DNA of 64,000 nucleotides from assembly GCF_003337485.1 (NCBI RefSeq), contig NZ_QPJJ01000007.1, positions 161,183 to 225,182 on the forward strand. Direction: 5' to 3'. The translations under genes and the position numbers were made by a program. Shown here one piece after another: positions 43,051-52,313 of this stretch. This DNA comes from Saliterribacillus persicus. GTDB taxonomy: Bacteria; Bacillota; Bacilli; Bacillales; Amphibacillaceae. The first letter of the stretch is position 1. Every line of letters begins with the position of its first letter. The notes beneath the pieces are model-generated. The model did not search any database. It was not told where the DNA came from and worked only from the letters and a program-made list of their open reading frames with translations.

Positions 43051-44646
43051 ATGAATAAAACGTCAGAACGCGGATTGAAGCTTTCGGACTTCTTGACAAT
43101 AGAACCAATGCTTGGTTCAAAGTTAGTTGCCGGAAAAAAGAATGAAAGTACAATTATAAATCGTGTGAATATCGTAGGTTCACCAGAAGTAGATCAATTT
43201 GTTCGTGCTCAGGAATTAATCATGACGACTGGATATCCTTTTCGAGATGCACCAGAAGATTTGGTTCCCTTTATTGAAAAACTAAATAAAAAAAAGGTGG
43301 CAGGCTTAGGGATAAAAGTGAAGCGATTCATCAATGAAATACCCGAAGCGGTTATAAAACGGGCAGAGGAATTAGGTTTTCCTTTGATTGAAATTCTTCC
43401 TGGAACGATTTTCTCAGACGTCGTGCGCGTAGCGATGGAAGAAGTTTTTTACCAAGAATCAGAACATTTAGGGACTATATACGATCGATTGCAAAGGTTT
43501 ACTGATTTAATTGCAATGGGCACGCCTATTATAGAAGTTGTGGCCGAGCTCGAACAAATGATAGGAAACCCAATTATTGTCTTGGATTTAAACGGGAATC
43601 TCTTAGCTCCAACGCTTTCTAACATATTAGAAGGTAGCGAACTAACTAAACTAAGTAGCGAATTAGAATTGAGACTAGGTACGGGAATTCGAAATTTTTC
43701 CATTCGTGAAGAGAACTTTAAAGCTATTGGCTTACCGCTTTCTGATAACTCCACTCTATCAATTACTCCATTTATAGCCAGCTTAGAGACGAATTTTTCA
43801 TTTACTGACATCGATTTTTTAACTCTGGAGAAAATACGTACGTTGCTTCATATGGAGTTAACGCATCTACATGTTAAATCAAAAATGGAAGAGAAATACA
43901 TCGATCAATATATTAAAAACCTCATCAGGGGAGAATTAATAGCTGAAGAGGCAATGGAAAAGCAACCGTTTGAATATAAACTCCATAATAAATGGATAAA
44001 AGTGTTTATTTTGAAGATGTATAAACAAGATTTTACAAAAGAAGATATTACTCTATTAAAAAATACCTTAAATAGGTTGATGGATATTGAATTACTAACA
44101 ACTTGGTATGACGGTCAGCTAGTAATTATTGTTGGACATGAGTTAGAGGAAAAAATAGATAATACACTAATTTATATAGAAGAGGAATTAGTGAGGTTTT
44201 TCAAATATAAGAAAAAAGACCTTCATTTTAATATGTGCATTGGTAGTCTTTCAGAAAATGAAGAAGGAGTAAAAGAAAGCTACCTTCGAGCAAATGAAGT
44301 GATGAAGATCATGGATAGTTACCCAACAAAAACCATTCGGGTATATTTTGAAGAGATGCGAATATATCGCCTGTTATATCAATTACCTCAAACAGAAGAA
44401 GTGTTAGAGTACCCGCTAGATGTGTTAGGTCCTCTTTTACGAGATAAAAGAAAAGACACATATATTGAAACGTTAGAATCGTATTTTCAACTTAACAAAA
44501 ATATAAAGGAGACAGCGGATCAATTGTTTACGCATTATAATACAGTTGTCTATCGTCTCGATAAAATAAAACAATTGTTAAAAGTGAATTTGGATGATCC
44601 TGAAGTGACTTTAGAAATTCAGGTAGCTTTAAAATTATTAAAATAG
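43051..44646 (+). CDS. PucR-family transcriptional regulator 1
   Basis: A 531-residue regulator. The N-terminal PucR domain (about residues 1-125; LVAGKKNESTIINRVNIV, QELIMTTGYPF, KKVAGLGIKVKRF, LGFPLIEILPGTIFSDV) is followed by a long middle section and a C-terminal helix-turn-helix of the CdaR/PucR type (ETLESYFQLNKNIKETADQL, then FTHYNTVVYRLDKIKQLL). B. subtilis PucR controls purine and ureide catabolism. ATG 43051 is chosen because GGAG lies 8 bases upstream; ATG 43033 lies inside or before that site. It is in the same direction as the ring-opening cluster and is its likely regulator. Confidence 0.88.
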   Translation: MNKTSERGLKLSDFLTIEPMLGSKLVAGKKNESTIINRVNIVGSPEVDQFVRAQELIMTTGYPFRDAPEDLVPFIEKLNKKKVAGLGIKVKRFINEIPEAVIKRAEELGFPLIEILPGTIFSDVVRVAMEEVFYQESEHLGTIYDRLQRFTDLIAMGTPIIEVVAELEQMIGNPIIVLDLNGNLLAPTLSNILEGSELTKLSSELELRLGTGIRNFSIREENFKAIGLPLSDNSTLSITPFIASLETNFSFTDIDFLTLEKIRTLLHMELTHLHVKSKMEEKYIDQYIKNLIRGELIAEEAMEKQPFEYKLHNKWIKVFILKMYKQDFTKEDITLLKNTLNRLMDIELLTTWYDGQLVIIVGHELEEKIDNTLIYIEEELVRFFKYKKKDLHFNMCIGSLSENEEGVKESYLRANEVMKIMDSYPTKTIRVYFEEMRIYRLLYQLPQTEEVLEYPLDVLGPLLRDKRKDTYIETLESYFQLNKNIKETADQLFTHYNTVVYRLDKIKQLLKVNLDDPEVTLEIQVALKLLK

Positions 44647-44753
44647 TAGAGTATTGATATTTAAGGCAAAAGTAAAAATCCTAATTTAACAGAATTTTCA
44701 TTTTGGTATAACTAGCTTATTCAAATAAAGTACATTTACCTAATTAAGAGATT

Positions 44754-45161
44754 TCACAGGGTAATATCGGTGACTATAGGTTTATCTGTTGAAATTATGT
44801 CAATGTGATGTTCAAAACAAGCTAATGAATAGTGATTTATATGCTGGTCCAACCTAAATGACTTTTTGACATAATCAAGATAGTTAGATTTTTTATAGAT
44901 GCGAAATGATTCACCTTCATATATTTCATCATCTTTCCAGACAGTATAATCATCATACACTACCGAATATGTAATATAATTCGGAAAATCAATCTGGAAG
45001 GTGGTTACTTTACTTTCTGGATGGGGGAAGATGAGTAAGTCTGTTGCATTTTCACTTCTGTTCACGATAACACTTAATGTTACACCATCTACTCTTGGCT
45101 CAGAAATACTTTCAAAAGAAATTTCATATCCTACCTCTTTAACCAAATCTCTAAACTGCAT
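44754..45161 (-). CDS. Hypothetical protein
   Basis: A 135-residue protein, mixed alpha/beta, acidic and aromatic (VDGVTLSVIVNRSEN, FPNYITYSVVYDDYTVW, EGESFRIYKKSNYLDYVKKS, then YSLACFEHHIDIIS). Similar proteins of unknown role are scattered in Bacillus; I cannot name a family. GGAGG lies before the ATG, so it is probably real. It sits between the two PucR genes, on the same strand as the second, with no visible functional link to the catabolic enzymes. Confidence 0.6.
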   Translation of the reverse strand: MQFRDLVKEVGYEISFESISEPRVDGVTLSVIVNRSENATDLLIFPHPESKVTTFQIDFPNYITYSVVYDDYTVWKDDEIYEGESFRIYKKSNYLDYVKKSFRLDQHINHYSLACFEHHIDIISTDKPIVTDITL

Positions 45162-45283
45162 TATTATTCCTCCATTCTCCGATACTTTTACTAACCCTTA
45201 CCCTTATGCTCGGTTAATAAGCAATAATCATCGGGAATCTAGATGACCTAAGCGTATCATATGTAATTAGAATGTAATAGATG

Positions 45284-45318
45284 AAAAAATGCGTAGGCCA
45301 CTTATGGTCTACGCATTA
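45284..45318 (-). terminator. Terminator of the second PucR gene
   Basis: Read on the minus strand, AATGCGTAGACCA pairs with TGGCCTACGCATT and runs into TTTT. It lies 150 bases after the stop of the PucR gene at 45466. The other part of the 300-base gap 45162-45465 shows nothing else. Confidence 0.8.
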
Positions 45319-45465
45319 AATAATTATATGATAAGAGAAAGCTATAAAAACACTAGGTTAAGGTTGAAACTTTCTTAACAGATCAACGAATGCCTCACAA
45401 AAATCTTTCAAATTATTTAAGTATTTAACTCTGTAATCCTCTTGTAGTTTGAGAAATGTTGAAGG

Positions 45466-47046
45466 TTATATCGTTCTCATTTGATGAAAAATAAGGGCAA
45501 TTTTAATTCGCAATAGATCATTTGTATTTTTTAAATCAATTTTTAATAGTTTACAGATTTTATCTAAGCGATAAGCAACGGTGTTGCGATGCACAAATAA
45601 TTGATCTGCAGCTTCTTTTACATTTCCATCACAATCAACGTACATCTGTAGGGTATCAAGCATATCTTTTTCATACGTTGATCCTTGATTAACGAAAGAC
45701 TCTAGTGTGTTTTTGTAATAGTTTTCTAATAAATGTAAAGGGATGTGTCTGAATAAACTAATAAACTCTAAATTTTCATACATAATGACAGGAGTTTCAA
45801 ATGACATATCTTCAGCAATTTGGATCGCTTCCACACATTCCTTTTTACCTTCATCTATTCTTTCTAGGGAGGATTTTTTTTGACTAACAACCATTGTGTA
45901 GCTATTTTTTTCCTTAGCAGCTTGTAGAACTTCTTTAAGTGGTGTGACTAATTTAGTTGTTGATAAATGTAAGGTATCTTCCTTATGAGGATCAAAAAGT
46001 ACTGTAAGCATATTTCCGGCATACTTCACATGTTTAATAATGAATTTTTTGAAAAACGGGTGCATATCAAATTCTTGTTGCAGCGAAAGGAATTGATTTT
46101 CACTATTTTTTTGTTCTTTTAAAGTCATTATCACCCAATAAGGATATTGGCTTAATCTTTTGTTATCACCTTTTAATTGGTTGGATAAATAATTCATCGT
46201 AATATCACCTTTTAAATATCGACCAATAAGAAGACTAAATGCTTGATCAAATAGCTTAGTCGGATTTACTAATTTAGCGTTCGCAAAAAAGTTGGAAAGA
46301 ATTTCACCAATTTGCAAAAACATTTCTTCTTCTTCTTTTGTGATACCTACGTTTTTATCCATCATGATAAATAAGTAACCGTATTTTTCTTCTTTTTGTC
46401 TTAAGATAATTTGAATATACTGATCTGTTGCTGTAAACACATTCTTACCTTTCTCAATGCCGTACCAGTGTTGAATTAATTCTGTTTCATCCTTATCTGT
46501 TTTATTATATAGAACTTCGGCCTGGTTAGTAATAAGTGCAAAAGGATAATGAATAAATTTAGCGACTTTGGCGAAATAAGCGTCTAAATTCTTTTGATCG
46601 TAGGAGAAAGTAATTAATTCTTTTTGGATGGATAGTTTATTTTTTAACCAATTTTCTTTTTCGATATGTGGCGCATCGTAAAGTGCTTGAATTTGATCTG
46701 AGAATGTATGAGAATAGGGCAACTCAATAATAGGAAAATGCAACTTGTCAGCTTCTTCTATAATTTCTTCGGGTATTTCCTTCCAGTACCTTCCTAATTT
46801 AATCGCTAAGCCAGCACATCTTTTTTTTGCTAATGCTTTTATCATTTCTACCGCATTGTGCTTATCATCTTTAAGTATAAAAGCAGTAGTGAGAAGTAAT
46901 TCTCCTTCTTTAACCCAATTATATATATCAGGAGCGTCCATTATATTCACTGCGGTAATAGACCTTTCAATCGCATGCTTACCAGCAACCAATGTTGACT
47001 CTGAGAAAGGATATATTTTGAGTGCTTCTGAAATCTTAATATTCAT
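45466..47046 (-). CDS. PucR-family transcriptional regulator 2
   Basis: A 526-residue paralogue of the regulator at 43051, with the PucR N-domain (STLVAGKHAIERSITAVNIM, EGELLLTTAFILKDD, KKRCAGLAIKLGRYWKEIP, LHFPIIELPYSHTFSDQI) and the C-terminal helix-turn-helix (YVDCDGNVKEAADQLFVHRN, then TVAYRLDKICKLLKIDL). The second of two close ATGs (47046) has AAGGAG at 9 bases and is chosen as start. It is divergent from the amidase operon across 300 bases, the usual arrangement of a local activator. Confidence 0.88.
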   Translation of the reverse strand: MNIKISEALKIYPFSESTLVAGKHAIERSITAVNIMDAPDIYNWVKEGELLLTTAFILKDDKHNAVEMIKALAKKRCAGLAIKLGRYWKEIPEEIIEEADKLHFPIIELPYSHTFSDQIQALYDAPHIEKENWLKNKLSIQKELITFSYDQKNLDAYFAKVAKFIHYPFALITNQAEVLYNKTDKDETELIQHWYGIEKGKNVFTATDQYIQIILRQKEEKYGYLFIMMDKNVGITKEEEEMFLQIGEILSNFFANAKLVNPTKLFDQAFSLLIGRYLKGDITMNYLSNQLKGDNKRLSQYPYWVIMTLKEQKNSENQFLSLQQEFDMHPFFKKFIIKHVKYAGNMLTVLFDPHKEDTLHLSTTKLVTPLKEVLQAAKEKNSYTMVVSQKKSSLERIDEGKKECVEAIQIAEDMSFETPVIMYENLEFISLFRHIPLHLLENYYKNTLESFVNQGSTYEKDMLDTLQMYVDCDGNVKEAADQLFVHRNTVAYRLDKICKLLKIDLKNTNDLLRIKIALIFHQMRTI

Positions 47047-47274
47047 TATCATTTTCTCCTTCTGTTTTATTGTTTGTACTATAAACTATACCGGTATAAA
47101 ACATTTTTTGTATTGATGTGTAAGAATTTCTAACATTATTTTTATTTAATATTATAAAAACATAAAATAAATAACTAAAATCTATAAAAAATGGAATTTT
47201 AACCCTTTATTTTTGTGTGTGATTACAAGGAAATTAGGTTGAGTTATATAAAATAACAAAAGATGTTAACTTTA

Positions 47275-47304
47275 TTGACGTTATCGTTAAAAGCCAAGTA
47301 TAGT
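47275..47304 (+). promoter_or_regulatory. Promoter of the amidase-TRAP operon
   Basis: TTGACG (47275-47280) and TATAGT (47299-47304) are 18 bases apart, about 45 bases before the amidase start. The rest of the 300-base divergent region (47047-47347) is AT-rich; it should hold the PucR target, but I found no clear dyad. Confidence 0.55.
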
Positions 47305-47347
47305 GTATATATACCAAGCAAACATAGCAAAAAATGGAGGTGAGGAA

Positions 47348-48550
47348 ATGGAAGATCGTTGGCAAGCCTTCAACGATTTATATACAACAGTGGATCCTTT
47401 AAAAAGTGGAATATTAGATCAAAATATTTTCACTGTAAAAGATGTTTTTTCGATTAAAGGAATAGTAAATACAGCAGGAAATCCTGATTGGGAGAAAACA
47501 CATCTCCCATCTGAGAGAACCGCCAAATCGATTGAGACATTATTAGAAAATGGAGCAAAGTTGTTTGGAAGAACACATACCGATGAATTGATGTATAGTC
47601 TCAATGGTGAAAATTATCATTATGGGACCCCGATTAATCCTAAAGCGTCAACTAGAATACCTGGTGGCTCTTCTAGTGGTTCAGCAGTTGCTGTTAGTGC
47701 AGGAGTCGTTGATTTTGCACTTGGAACCGACACAGGGGGCAGTGTAAGAATACCTGCAAGTTATTGTGGTGTATATGGGTTAAGACCAACACATAACAGT
47801 ATCGATATGGAGGAAGTTATTCCTCTAGCTGAAAGCTTTGACACCCTTGGAATTATGACTTCTAGCATTGATAAGTTAATTGATGTAACAAAAGTTTTAA
47901 CCAGACAACAGTCAACAAACAAGTCTCCCTTTAAAGATGTGATTTTTCCTACAGAAGTCTGGGAGATGATAGATGAAGAAATAAAAGATAGCTTACATTC
48001 TTCATCTCAGTTGCTAATTAACCATTTATCCACAACTGAAAGAAAAATAACAACTGATGGTTTAGAAAAATGGATGGATACGTTTAGAACCATCCAGGGA
48101 TATGAAATTTGGAGAAATCATGGTAAGTGGATCACCGAAGTAAATCCCAGATTTGGCCCTGGAATTATGGAGCGATTTTTATGGACACAAACGATTGAGA
48201 AACAAAAATTCAATCAAGCTAAAAGAGTCCGAGACAAGATAAAAGAGAACATGATTCAAATGTTAAGCACAGATACAATTATCGCATTGCCAACTTCTCC
48301 TGCTATTGCCCCTCTATTAAACACAAGTGGAGAGACATTGCAAAATCATCGAAAGAAATTATTAATGATGACAAGTATTGCCGGGTTAAGTGGATTGCCA
48401 CAGGTAAGTTTACCTCTTCATCAACATAAAGGTGCACCGATAGGATATTCACTTATCGCAGGGCCTAATCAAGATGTAAAGTTACTTGAATTTGTTAAAA
48501 AAATACTTATTCAAAATAGTAATGTAAACCAAGAACTAGTCGGGGGGTGA
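47348..48550 (+). CDS. Amidase signature family hydrolase
   Basis: A 400-residue amidase with the Ser-cisSer-Lys triad: Lys in FTVKDVFSIKG (about residue 35), cis-Ser in GGSSSGSAVAVSAG (about 107) and nucleophile Ser in LGTDTGGSVRIPASYCGVYG (about 131). It is on the short side for AS enzymes, as in AMI1-like amidases, and lacks the extra C-terminal domain of allophanate hydrolase. GGAGG lies 7 bases before ATG 47348; the upstream ATG 47303 has no site. It is the first gene of an operon with an FAH-fold enzyme and a TRAP transporter. An amide or ureide product of the ring pathway is a likely substrate. Confidence 0.87.
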   Translation: MEDRWQAFNDLYTTVDPLKSGILDQNIFTVKDVFSIKGIVNTAGNPDWEKTHLPSERTAKSIETLLENGAKLFGRTHTDELMYSLNGENYHYGTPINPKASTRIPGGSSSGSAVAVSAGVVDFALGTDTGGSVRIPASYCGVYGLRPTHNSIDMEEVIPLAESFDTLGIMTSSIDKLIDVTKVLTRQQSTNKSPFKDVIFPTEVWEMIDEEIKDSLHSSSQLLINHLSTTERKITTDGLEKWMDTFRTIQGYEIWRNHGKWITEVNPRFGPGIMERFLWTQTIEKQKFNQAKRVRDKIKENMIQMLSTDTIIALPTSPAIAPLLNTSGETLQNHRKKLLMMTSIAGLSGLPQVSLPLHQHKGAPIGYSLIAGPNQDVKLLEFVKKILIQNSNVNQELVGG

Positions 48551-48558
48551 AATAATCT

Positions 48559-49422
48559 ATGAAACTAGCTACTGTCTATCACGAAAAAACAGAGAAGGCT
48601 GCTATCGTTCATGAAGACTCTGTTTTTTTAATCGAAACCTTAAATGAAATGGAAAATAAGTCATGGGCTACAGATATATTTTCTTTAATAGAAACAAACA
48701 AAGTAGAAGAAATTGAAAATTGGTATAAAACTGTAGGGAAGAAGCTGCTTGATCGTTGTGTAGCCGTTGATAAATTAAAAATAAAATTTGCTCCCTTATA
48801 TCGGAGCCCAAGAAAAATTTGGGGTGTTGGCTTAAATTACACAGAAGGTAAAACGGATCTTAAGCACATTTCTTATCAGGATCCTGTAAGTTTCATGAAA
48901 CCAGACACCACTATAATTGGTCCAAATGATGCAATCCACATACCTAAAGCTTCGACGAATACAACTGCTGAAGCGGAGCTTGCAATCATTATAGGTAAAT
49001 CTTGTAGGGATATTAATGAAGAACAAGCAAAAAGTGTGATCGCAGGCTATACCACAGCATTAGATATGACAGAAGCTGACATCCATGCGGAAAATCATCG
49101 TTATTTAACTAGAGCAAAGAGCTTTGACACATTTTTTAGCTTTGGACCTGAAATGATTACACCATCCTCATTTGAAAATGTCGATGCTTTAACAGTTAAG
49201 ACAGTGCAAAACGAAAAAGAAGTCCATCAAAATAAAGTTGAAAATATGCGGTTTAATCCATTCTTTATTATTGCTTTTCATTCAAAAGTAATGACCCTGC
49301 TACCAGGAGATATCATTCTTACTGGAACTCCTGGAGCGACAGTAATAAGGGATGGGGATTTGATAGAAGCACATATAACAGGTTTTTCACCATTAATTAA
49401 TACGGTTATTCAAACTAATTAA
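48559..49422 (+). CDS. Fumarylacetoacetate hydrolase (FAH) family protein
   Basis: A 287-residue enzyme of the FAH superfamily. The core starts KIWGVGLNYTEGK and PVSFMKPDTTIIGPNDAIHI (about residues 90-120). Metal ligands are the Glu residues in TTAEAELAIIIGK and the Asp in YTTALDMTEADIHAENH. The end is MTLLPGDIILTGTPGATVIRDGD. Members hydrolyse or decarboxylate 2-oxo acids, and some are annotated as ureidoglycolate lyases, which would fit a ureide pathway. GGGGGGTG precedes ATG 48559, 8 bases after the amidase. Confidence 0.87.
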   Translation: MKLATVYHEKTEKAAIVHEDSVFLIETLNEMENKSWATDIFSLIETNKVEEIENWYKTVGKKLLDRCVAVDKLKIKFAPLYRSPRKIWGVGLNYTEGKTDLKHISYQDPVSFMKPDTTIIGPNDAIHIPKASTNTTAEAELAIIIGKSCRDINEEQAKSVIAGYTTALDMTEADIHAENHRYLTRAKSFDTFFSFGPEMITPSSFENVDALTVKTVQNEKEVHQNKVENMRFNPFFIIAFHSKVMTLLPGDIILTGTPGATVIRDGDLIEAHITGFSPLINTVIQTN

Positions 49423-49436
49423 AAGGGGAGAAAAAA

Positions 49437-50477
49437 ATGAGAAAATATCTAAAGGAATTATCTATAGTTACAGGGATGATGTTATTTATTGTTGGTTGTA
49501 GTGGAGACGGGGATGAAGAAAATACAGCTACAGCATCAGAAGTTAATGAAGAAGTTTATGAGATGAAGCTTCACCATGATTTAGCTGCAGATAGTCCGCA
49601 ACACGTTGGTGCAGAAAAGTTCAAGGAAATAGTTGAAGAAAAAACAGAAGGTCAAGTCGAAGTGAAATTATTCCCTTCAGGTCAATTGGGTGATGATGTG
49701 GAAGTCGCAGAATTAATTCAAAGTGGAAGTGTCGAATCAGGGATAATACCTACTGCTAAACTTTCAACGTTTGACGCAAGCATGCAGCTACCAGACTTAC
49801 CATTTTTATTTCCTGGCAGAGAAGCTGCTTATGAGGTTTTAGATGGCGAAGTTGGAAAAGAATTGCTCGCTGGTTTAGATGACATAGGATTAACAGGGGC
49901 ATCTTTTTGGGAAAGTGGATTTAAACAATTTACAAACAACGTGAGAATCGAGTCCCCATCTGATTTTGAAGGATTGAAAATAAGAACGATGGAAAGTCCA
50001 ATAGTAATTGAACAATTTAATGCTTTAGATGCTAATCCTGTGCCAATCTCTTTTGCTGAAACGTATAACGCATTGCAACAAAATGTAGTAGACGGTCAAG
50101 AAAATCCATTGGTTTCAATTGTAAAAATGAAGTTTTATGAGGTGCAGGATTATACCATCATTTCTAACCATGGTTATCTTGCCTACGCATTCTTAATGAG
50201 TAAAGACTGGTTTGAAGATTTACCAGAGGATATTCAAACAGTTTTATTAGAAGCTAGTCAAGAAGCTGCTGAATTTGAACGTGAAGAAACTATTGCGCAG
50301 GAAGAAGGATTCATTCAAACGATTGAAGATTATGGAGTTGAAGTCTACGAATTATCTGATGAACAAATTTCAGAATTTCAAGAGGCGACTAGAGGAGTTC
50401 ATGATCAATTTGCTGATGAAATTGGTGCTGATCTATTAGAGAAAACCTATGAAACTATTGAGAATATGAATGAATAA
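49437..50477 (+). CDS. TRAP transporter binding protein (DctP family)
   Basis: A 346-residue lipoprotein (signal IVTGMMLFIVGC, Cys about residue 21). The DctP fold is clear from MKLHHDLAADSPQHVGAEKFKEIVEEKT, VKLFPSGQLGDDVEVAELIQSG, LPDLPFLFPGREAAYEVLDG, and FEGLKIRTMESPIVIEQFNA with the conserved Arg that binds the ligand carboxylate (about residue 180). AAAGGGGAG lies before the start. It feeds the DctQ/DctM pair that follows. TRAP ligands are usually carboxylates, so the substrate probably has an acid group. Confidence 0.9.
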   Translation: MRKYLKELSIVTGMMLFIVGCSGDGDEENTATASEVNEEVYEMKLHHDLAADSPQHVGAEKFKEIVEEKTEGQVEVKLFPSGQLGDDVEVAELIQSGSVESGIIPTAKLSTFDASMQLPDLPFLFPGREAAYEVLDGEVGKELLAGLDDIGLTGASFWESGFKQFTNNVRIESPSDFEGLKIRTMESPIVIEQFNALDANPVPISFAETYNALQQNVVDGQENPLVSIVKMKFYEVQDYTIISNHGYLAYAFLMSKDWFEDLPEDIQTVLLEASQEAAEFEREETIAQEEGFIQTIEDYGVEVYELSDEQISEFQEATRGVHDQFADEIGADLLEKTYETIENMNE

Positions 50478-50502
50478 TTAAAAACGAAGGAGGTTATAAA
50501 TC

Positions 50503-51003
50503 ATGCAAAAAATATTAGGAACTTTTGATAAAATCGAAAAAACCATTGTCGCACTAGGTATATTTCTAACCTCCGTTATCATTTTTGTGAATGTAGTTTT
50601 ACGATATTTCTTTGATTCTGGTTTTGTATGGGCAGAAGAAGCAGTTCGCTATATTATTATTTACATTGTAATGTTGGGATCTTCCCTAGCTATTACGAAA
50701 AATGAGCATATAGCAGTTACGCTTTTAGAAACTTCTAATGTGAAATGGTTTGCTCATCTCGTCTATGGGATTCAAAATATAGCATCGTTAGCTTTTACAG
50801 TAATTATCACAGTATTAGGAATTGAAATTGTGGAGTCGCTTCATTCGACTTCACAAATTTCACCAGCTATGCAAATTCCGATGTGGTGGGTGTATCTTGT
50901 TTTTCCTCTTAGCTCCTTGATGATGTCAGTCCGTCTTATCGTAAATATTATCCAATGGATGCGGACACATCAAATACCAACTCAAGGAGGAGAAGTAGAA
51001 TGA
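50503..51003 (+). CDS. TRAP transporter small permease (DctQ)
   Basis: A 166-residue four-helix membrane protein with the DctQ pattern: VVLRYFFDSGFVWAEEAVRYIIIYIVMLGSSLA and a later helix ISPAMQIPMWWVYLVFPLSS. AAGGAGG precedes ATG 50503. It overlaps the large subunit by ATGA at 51000. Confidence 0.9.
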   Translation: MQKILGTFDKIEKTIVALGIFLTSVIIFVNVVLRYFFDSGFVWAEEAVRYIIIYIVMLGSSLAITKNEHIAVTLLETSNVKWFAHLVYGIQNIASLAFTVIITVLGIEIVESLHSTSQISPAMQIPMWWVYLVFPLSSLMMSVRLIVNIIQWMRTHQIPTQGGEVE

Positions 51004-52277
51004 TCTGGTTTTTTATATTATTACTTGTCCTAGTTTTTACTGGGATGCCGATGTTTATAGCTATAGCAGGATCTGTATTATTAATGCTCGTAGGATTTTC
51101 AGATATTCCAGCACAGACAGTTGTGCAACGTATGTTTTCTGGTTTAAATCAGTTTCCTTTAATGGCTATTCCTTTATTCATTTTAGCTGCAAACTTAATG
51201 GGGCGGGGCGGGATCTCAAAACGTGTTATCGCCTTAACGAATGCTTTAATTGGAAAAGTTCCAGGGGGAATGTCAGTATCTGTCGTGCTAGCTTGCCTAT
51301 TCTTTGGCGCGATTTCTGGTTCTAGCCCAGCTACAGTGGTAGCGATTGGTAGTATGATGTTACCTGCAATGATTAAACGAAATTATCCAGAACCTTTTGC
51401 AGCAGGTTTAATTGGTTCTACATCATCGCTTGGTATTATTATACCCCCAAGTATAACCATGATTGTTTATGGTGCTGTAACTGGAACCTCTGTTGGTGAA
51501 CTATTTATTGCAGGGCTTAGTGCAGGTGTAGTTTTTGCGATTGTCTTTATCATTTACTGTATCTATTATGGGAAAAAGCATAACCTTGTAAGTGATGAAC
51601 CTTGGAGTATTCATGAAATTATGTTTCGAACAAAGGATGCATTATTTGGTTTAGGAATTCCCATCATTATTATCGGTGGAATCTATGGAGGTTTTTTCAC
51701 TCCAACTGAATCTGCTGGTGTTGCAGTAATCTATGCGTTTTTCATTACAATGTTTGTCTATAAGGAAATGAGTTGGAAGGACTTATTCAATGTTTTGGTT
51801 AATTCTGGTAAAACCACTGCTACTGTAATGGTGATTTTGGCTTCAGCATCTGTTCTTTCTTGGTACTTAACGGTTGAACAAGTTACCGTTCAAATAACAG
51901 AGTATATGACAAGTTTAACCGATAATAAAATTATTATTTTACTGCTGATCAATCTCATTATATTGGTTGCAGGAATGTTTTTAGATGGATCTTCTTTGAT
52001 TGTAATTCTTGCGCCTTTATTTTATGCAATTGGTATTTCCTATGGCGTTGATCCAGTTCATCTTGGTGTAATTATGACAGTCAATTCAGCAATAGGTATG
52101 TTTACTCCACCATTTGGGTTAAACTTATTCGTACTGATGGGTATATCAAAACAAAGTCTTTTAAAATTATCTAAAGGAATGATACCTTTTATTGCTATTT
52201 CTTTAATCGTATTAGCAATAATTACGTATATCCCTTCCGTTTCTTTATTCCTTCCCAATTTAATGTATGGGAAATAA
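51000..52277 (+). CDS. TRAP transporter large permease (DctM)
   Basis: A 425-residue membrane protein with about twelve helices. DctM signatures include SGLNQFPLMAIPLFILAANLM, FFGAISGSSPATVVAIGSMM, GSTSSLGIIIPPSITMIVYG and GGFFTPTESAGVAV, with a final TPPFGLNLFVLMGI. The ATG at 51000 has GGAGGAG upstream and overlaps the DctQ stop; an in-frame ATG at 50955 lies inside dctQ and is rejected. Confidence 0.92.
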   Translation: MIWFFILLLVLVFTGMPMFIAIAGSVLLMLVGFSDIPAQTVVQRMFSGLNQFPLMAIPLFILAANLMGRGGISKRVIALTNALIGKVPGGMSVSVVLACLFFGAISGSSPATVVAIGSMMLPAMIKRNYPEPFAAGLIGSTSSLGIIIPPSITMIVYGAVTGTSVGELFIAGLSAGVVFAIVFIIYCIYYGKKHNLVSDEPWSIHEIMFRTKDALFGLGIPIIIIGGIYGGFFTPTESAGVAVIYAFFITMFVYKEMSWKDLFNVLVNSGKTTATVMVILASASVLSWYLTVEQVTVQITEYMTSLTDNKIIILLLINLIILVAGMFLDGSSLIVILAPLFYAIGISYGVDPVHLGVIMTVNSAIGMFTPPFGLNLFVLMGISKQSLLKLSKGMIPFIAISLIVLAIITYIPSVSLFLPNLMYGK

Positions 52278-52313
52278 AATATTTATGCAGTTTAGGATTA
52301 AGGTGGTAAAATA

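Noticed and set aside
47348..48550. Allophanate hydrolase (AtzF)
   Set aside because: The amidase domain is present, but the C-terminal domain of allophanate hydrolases is absent and the length is only 400 residues.
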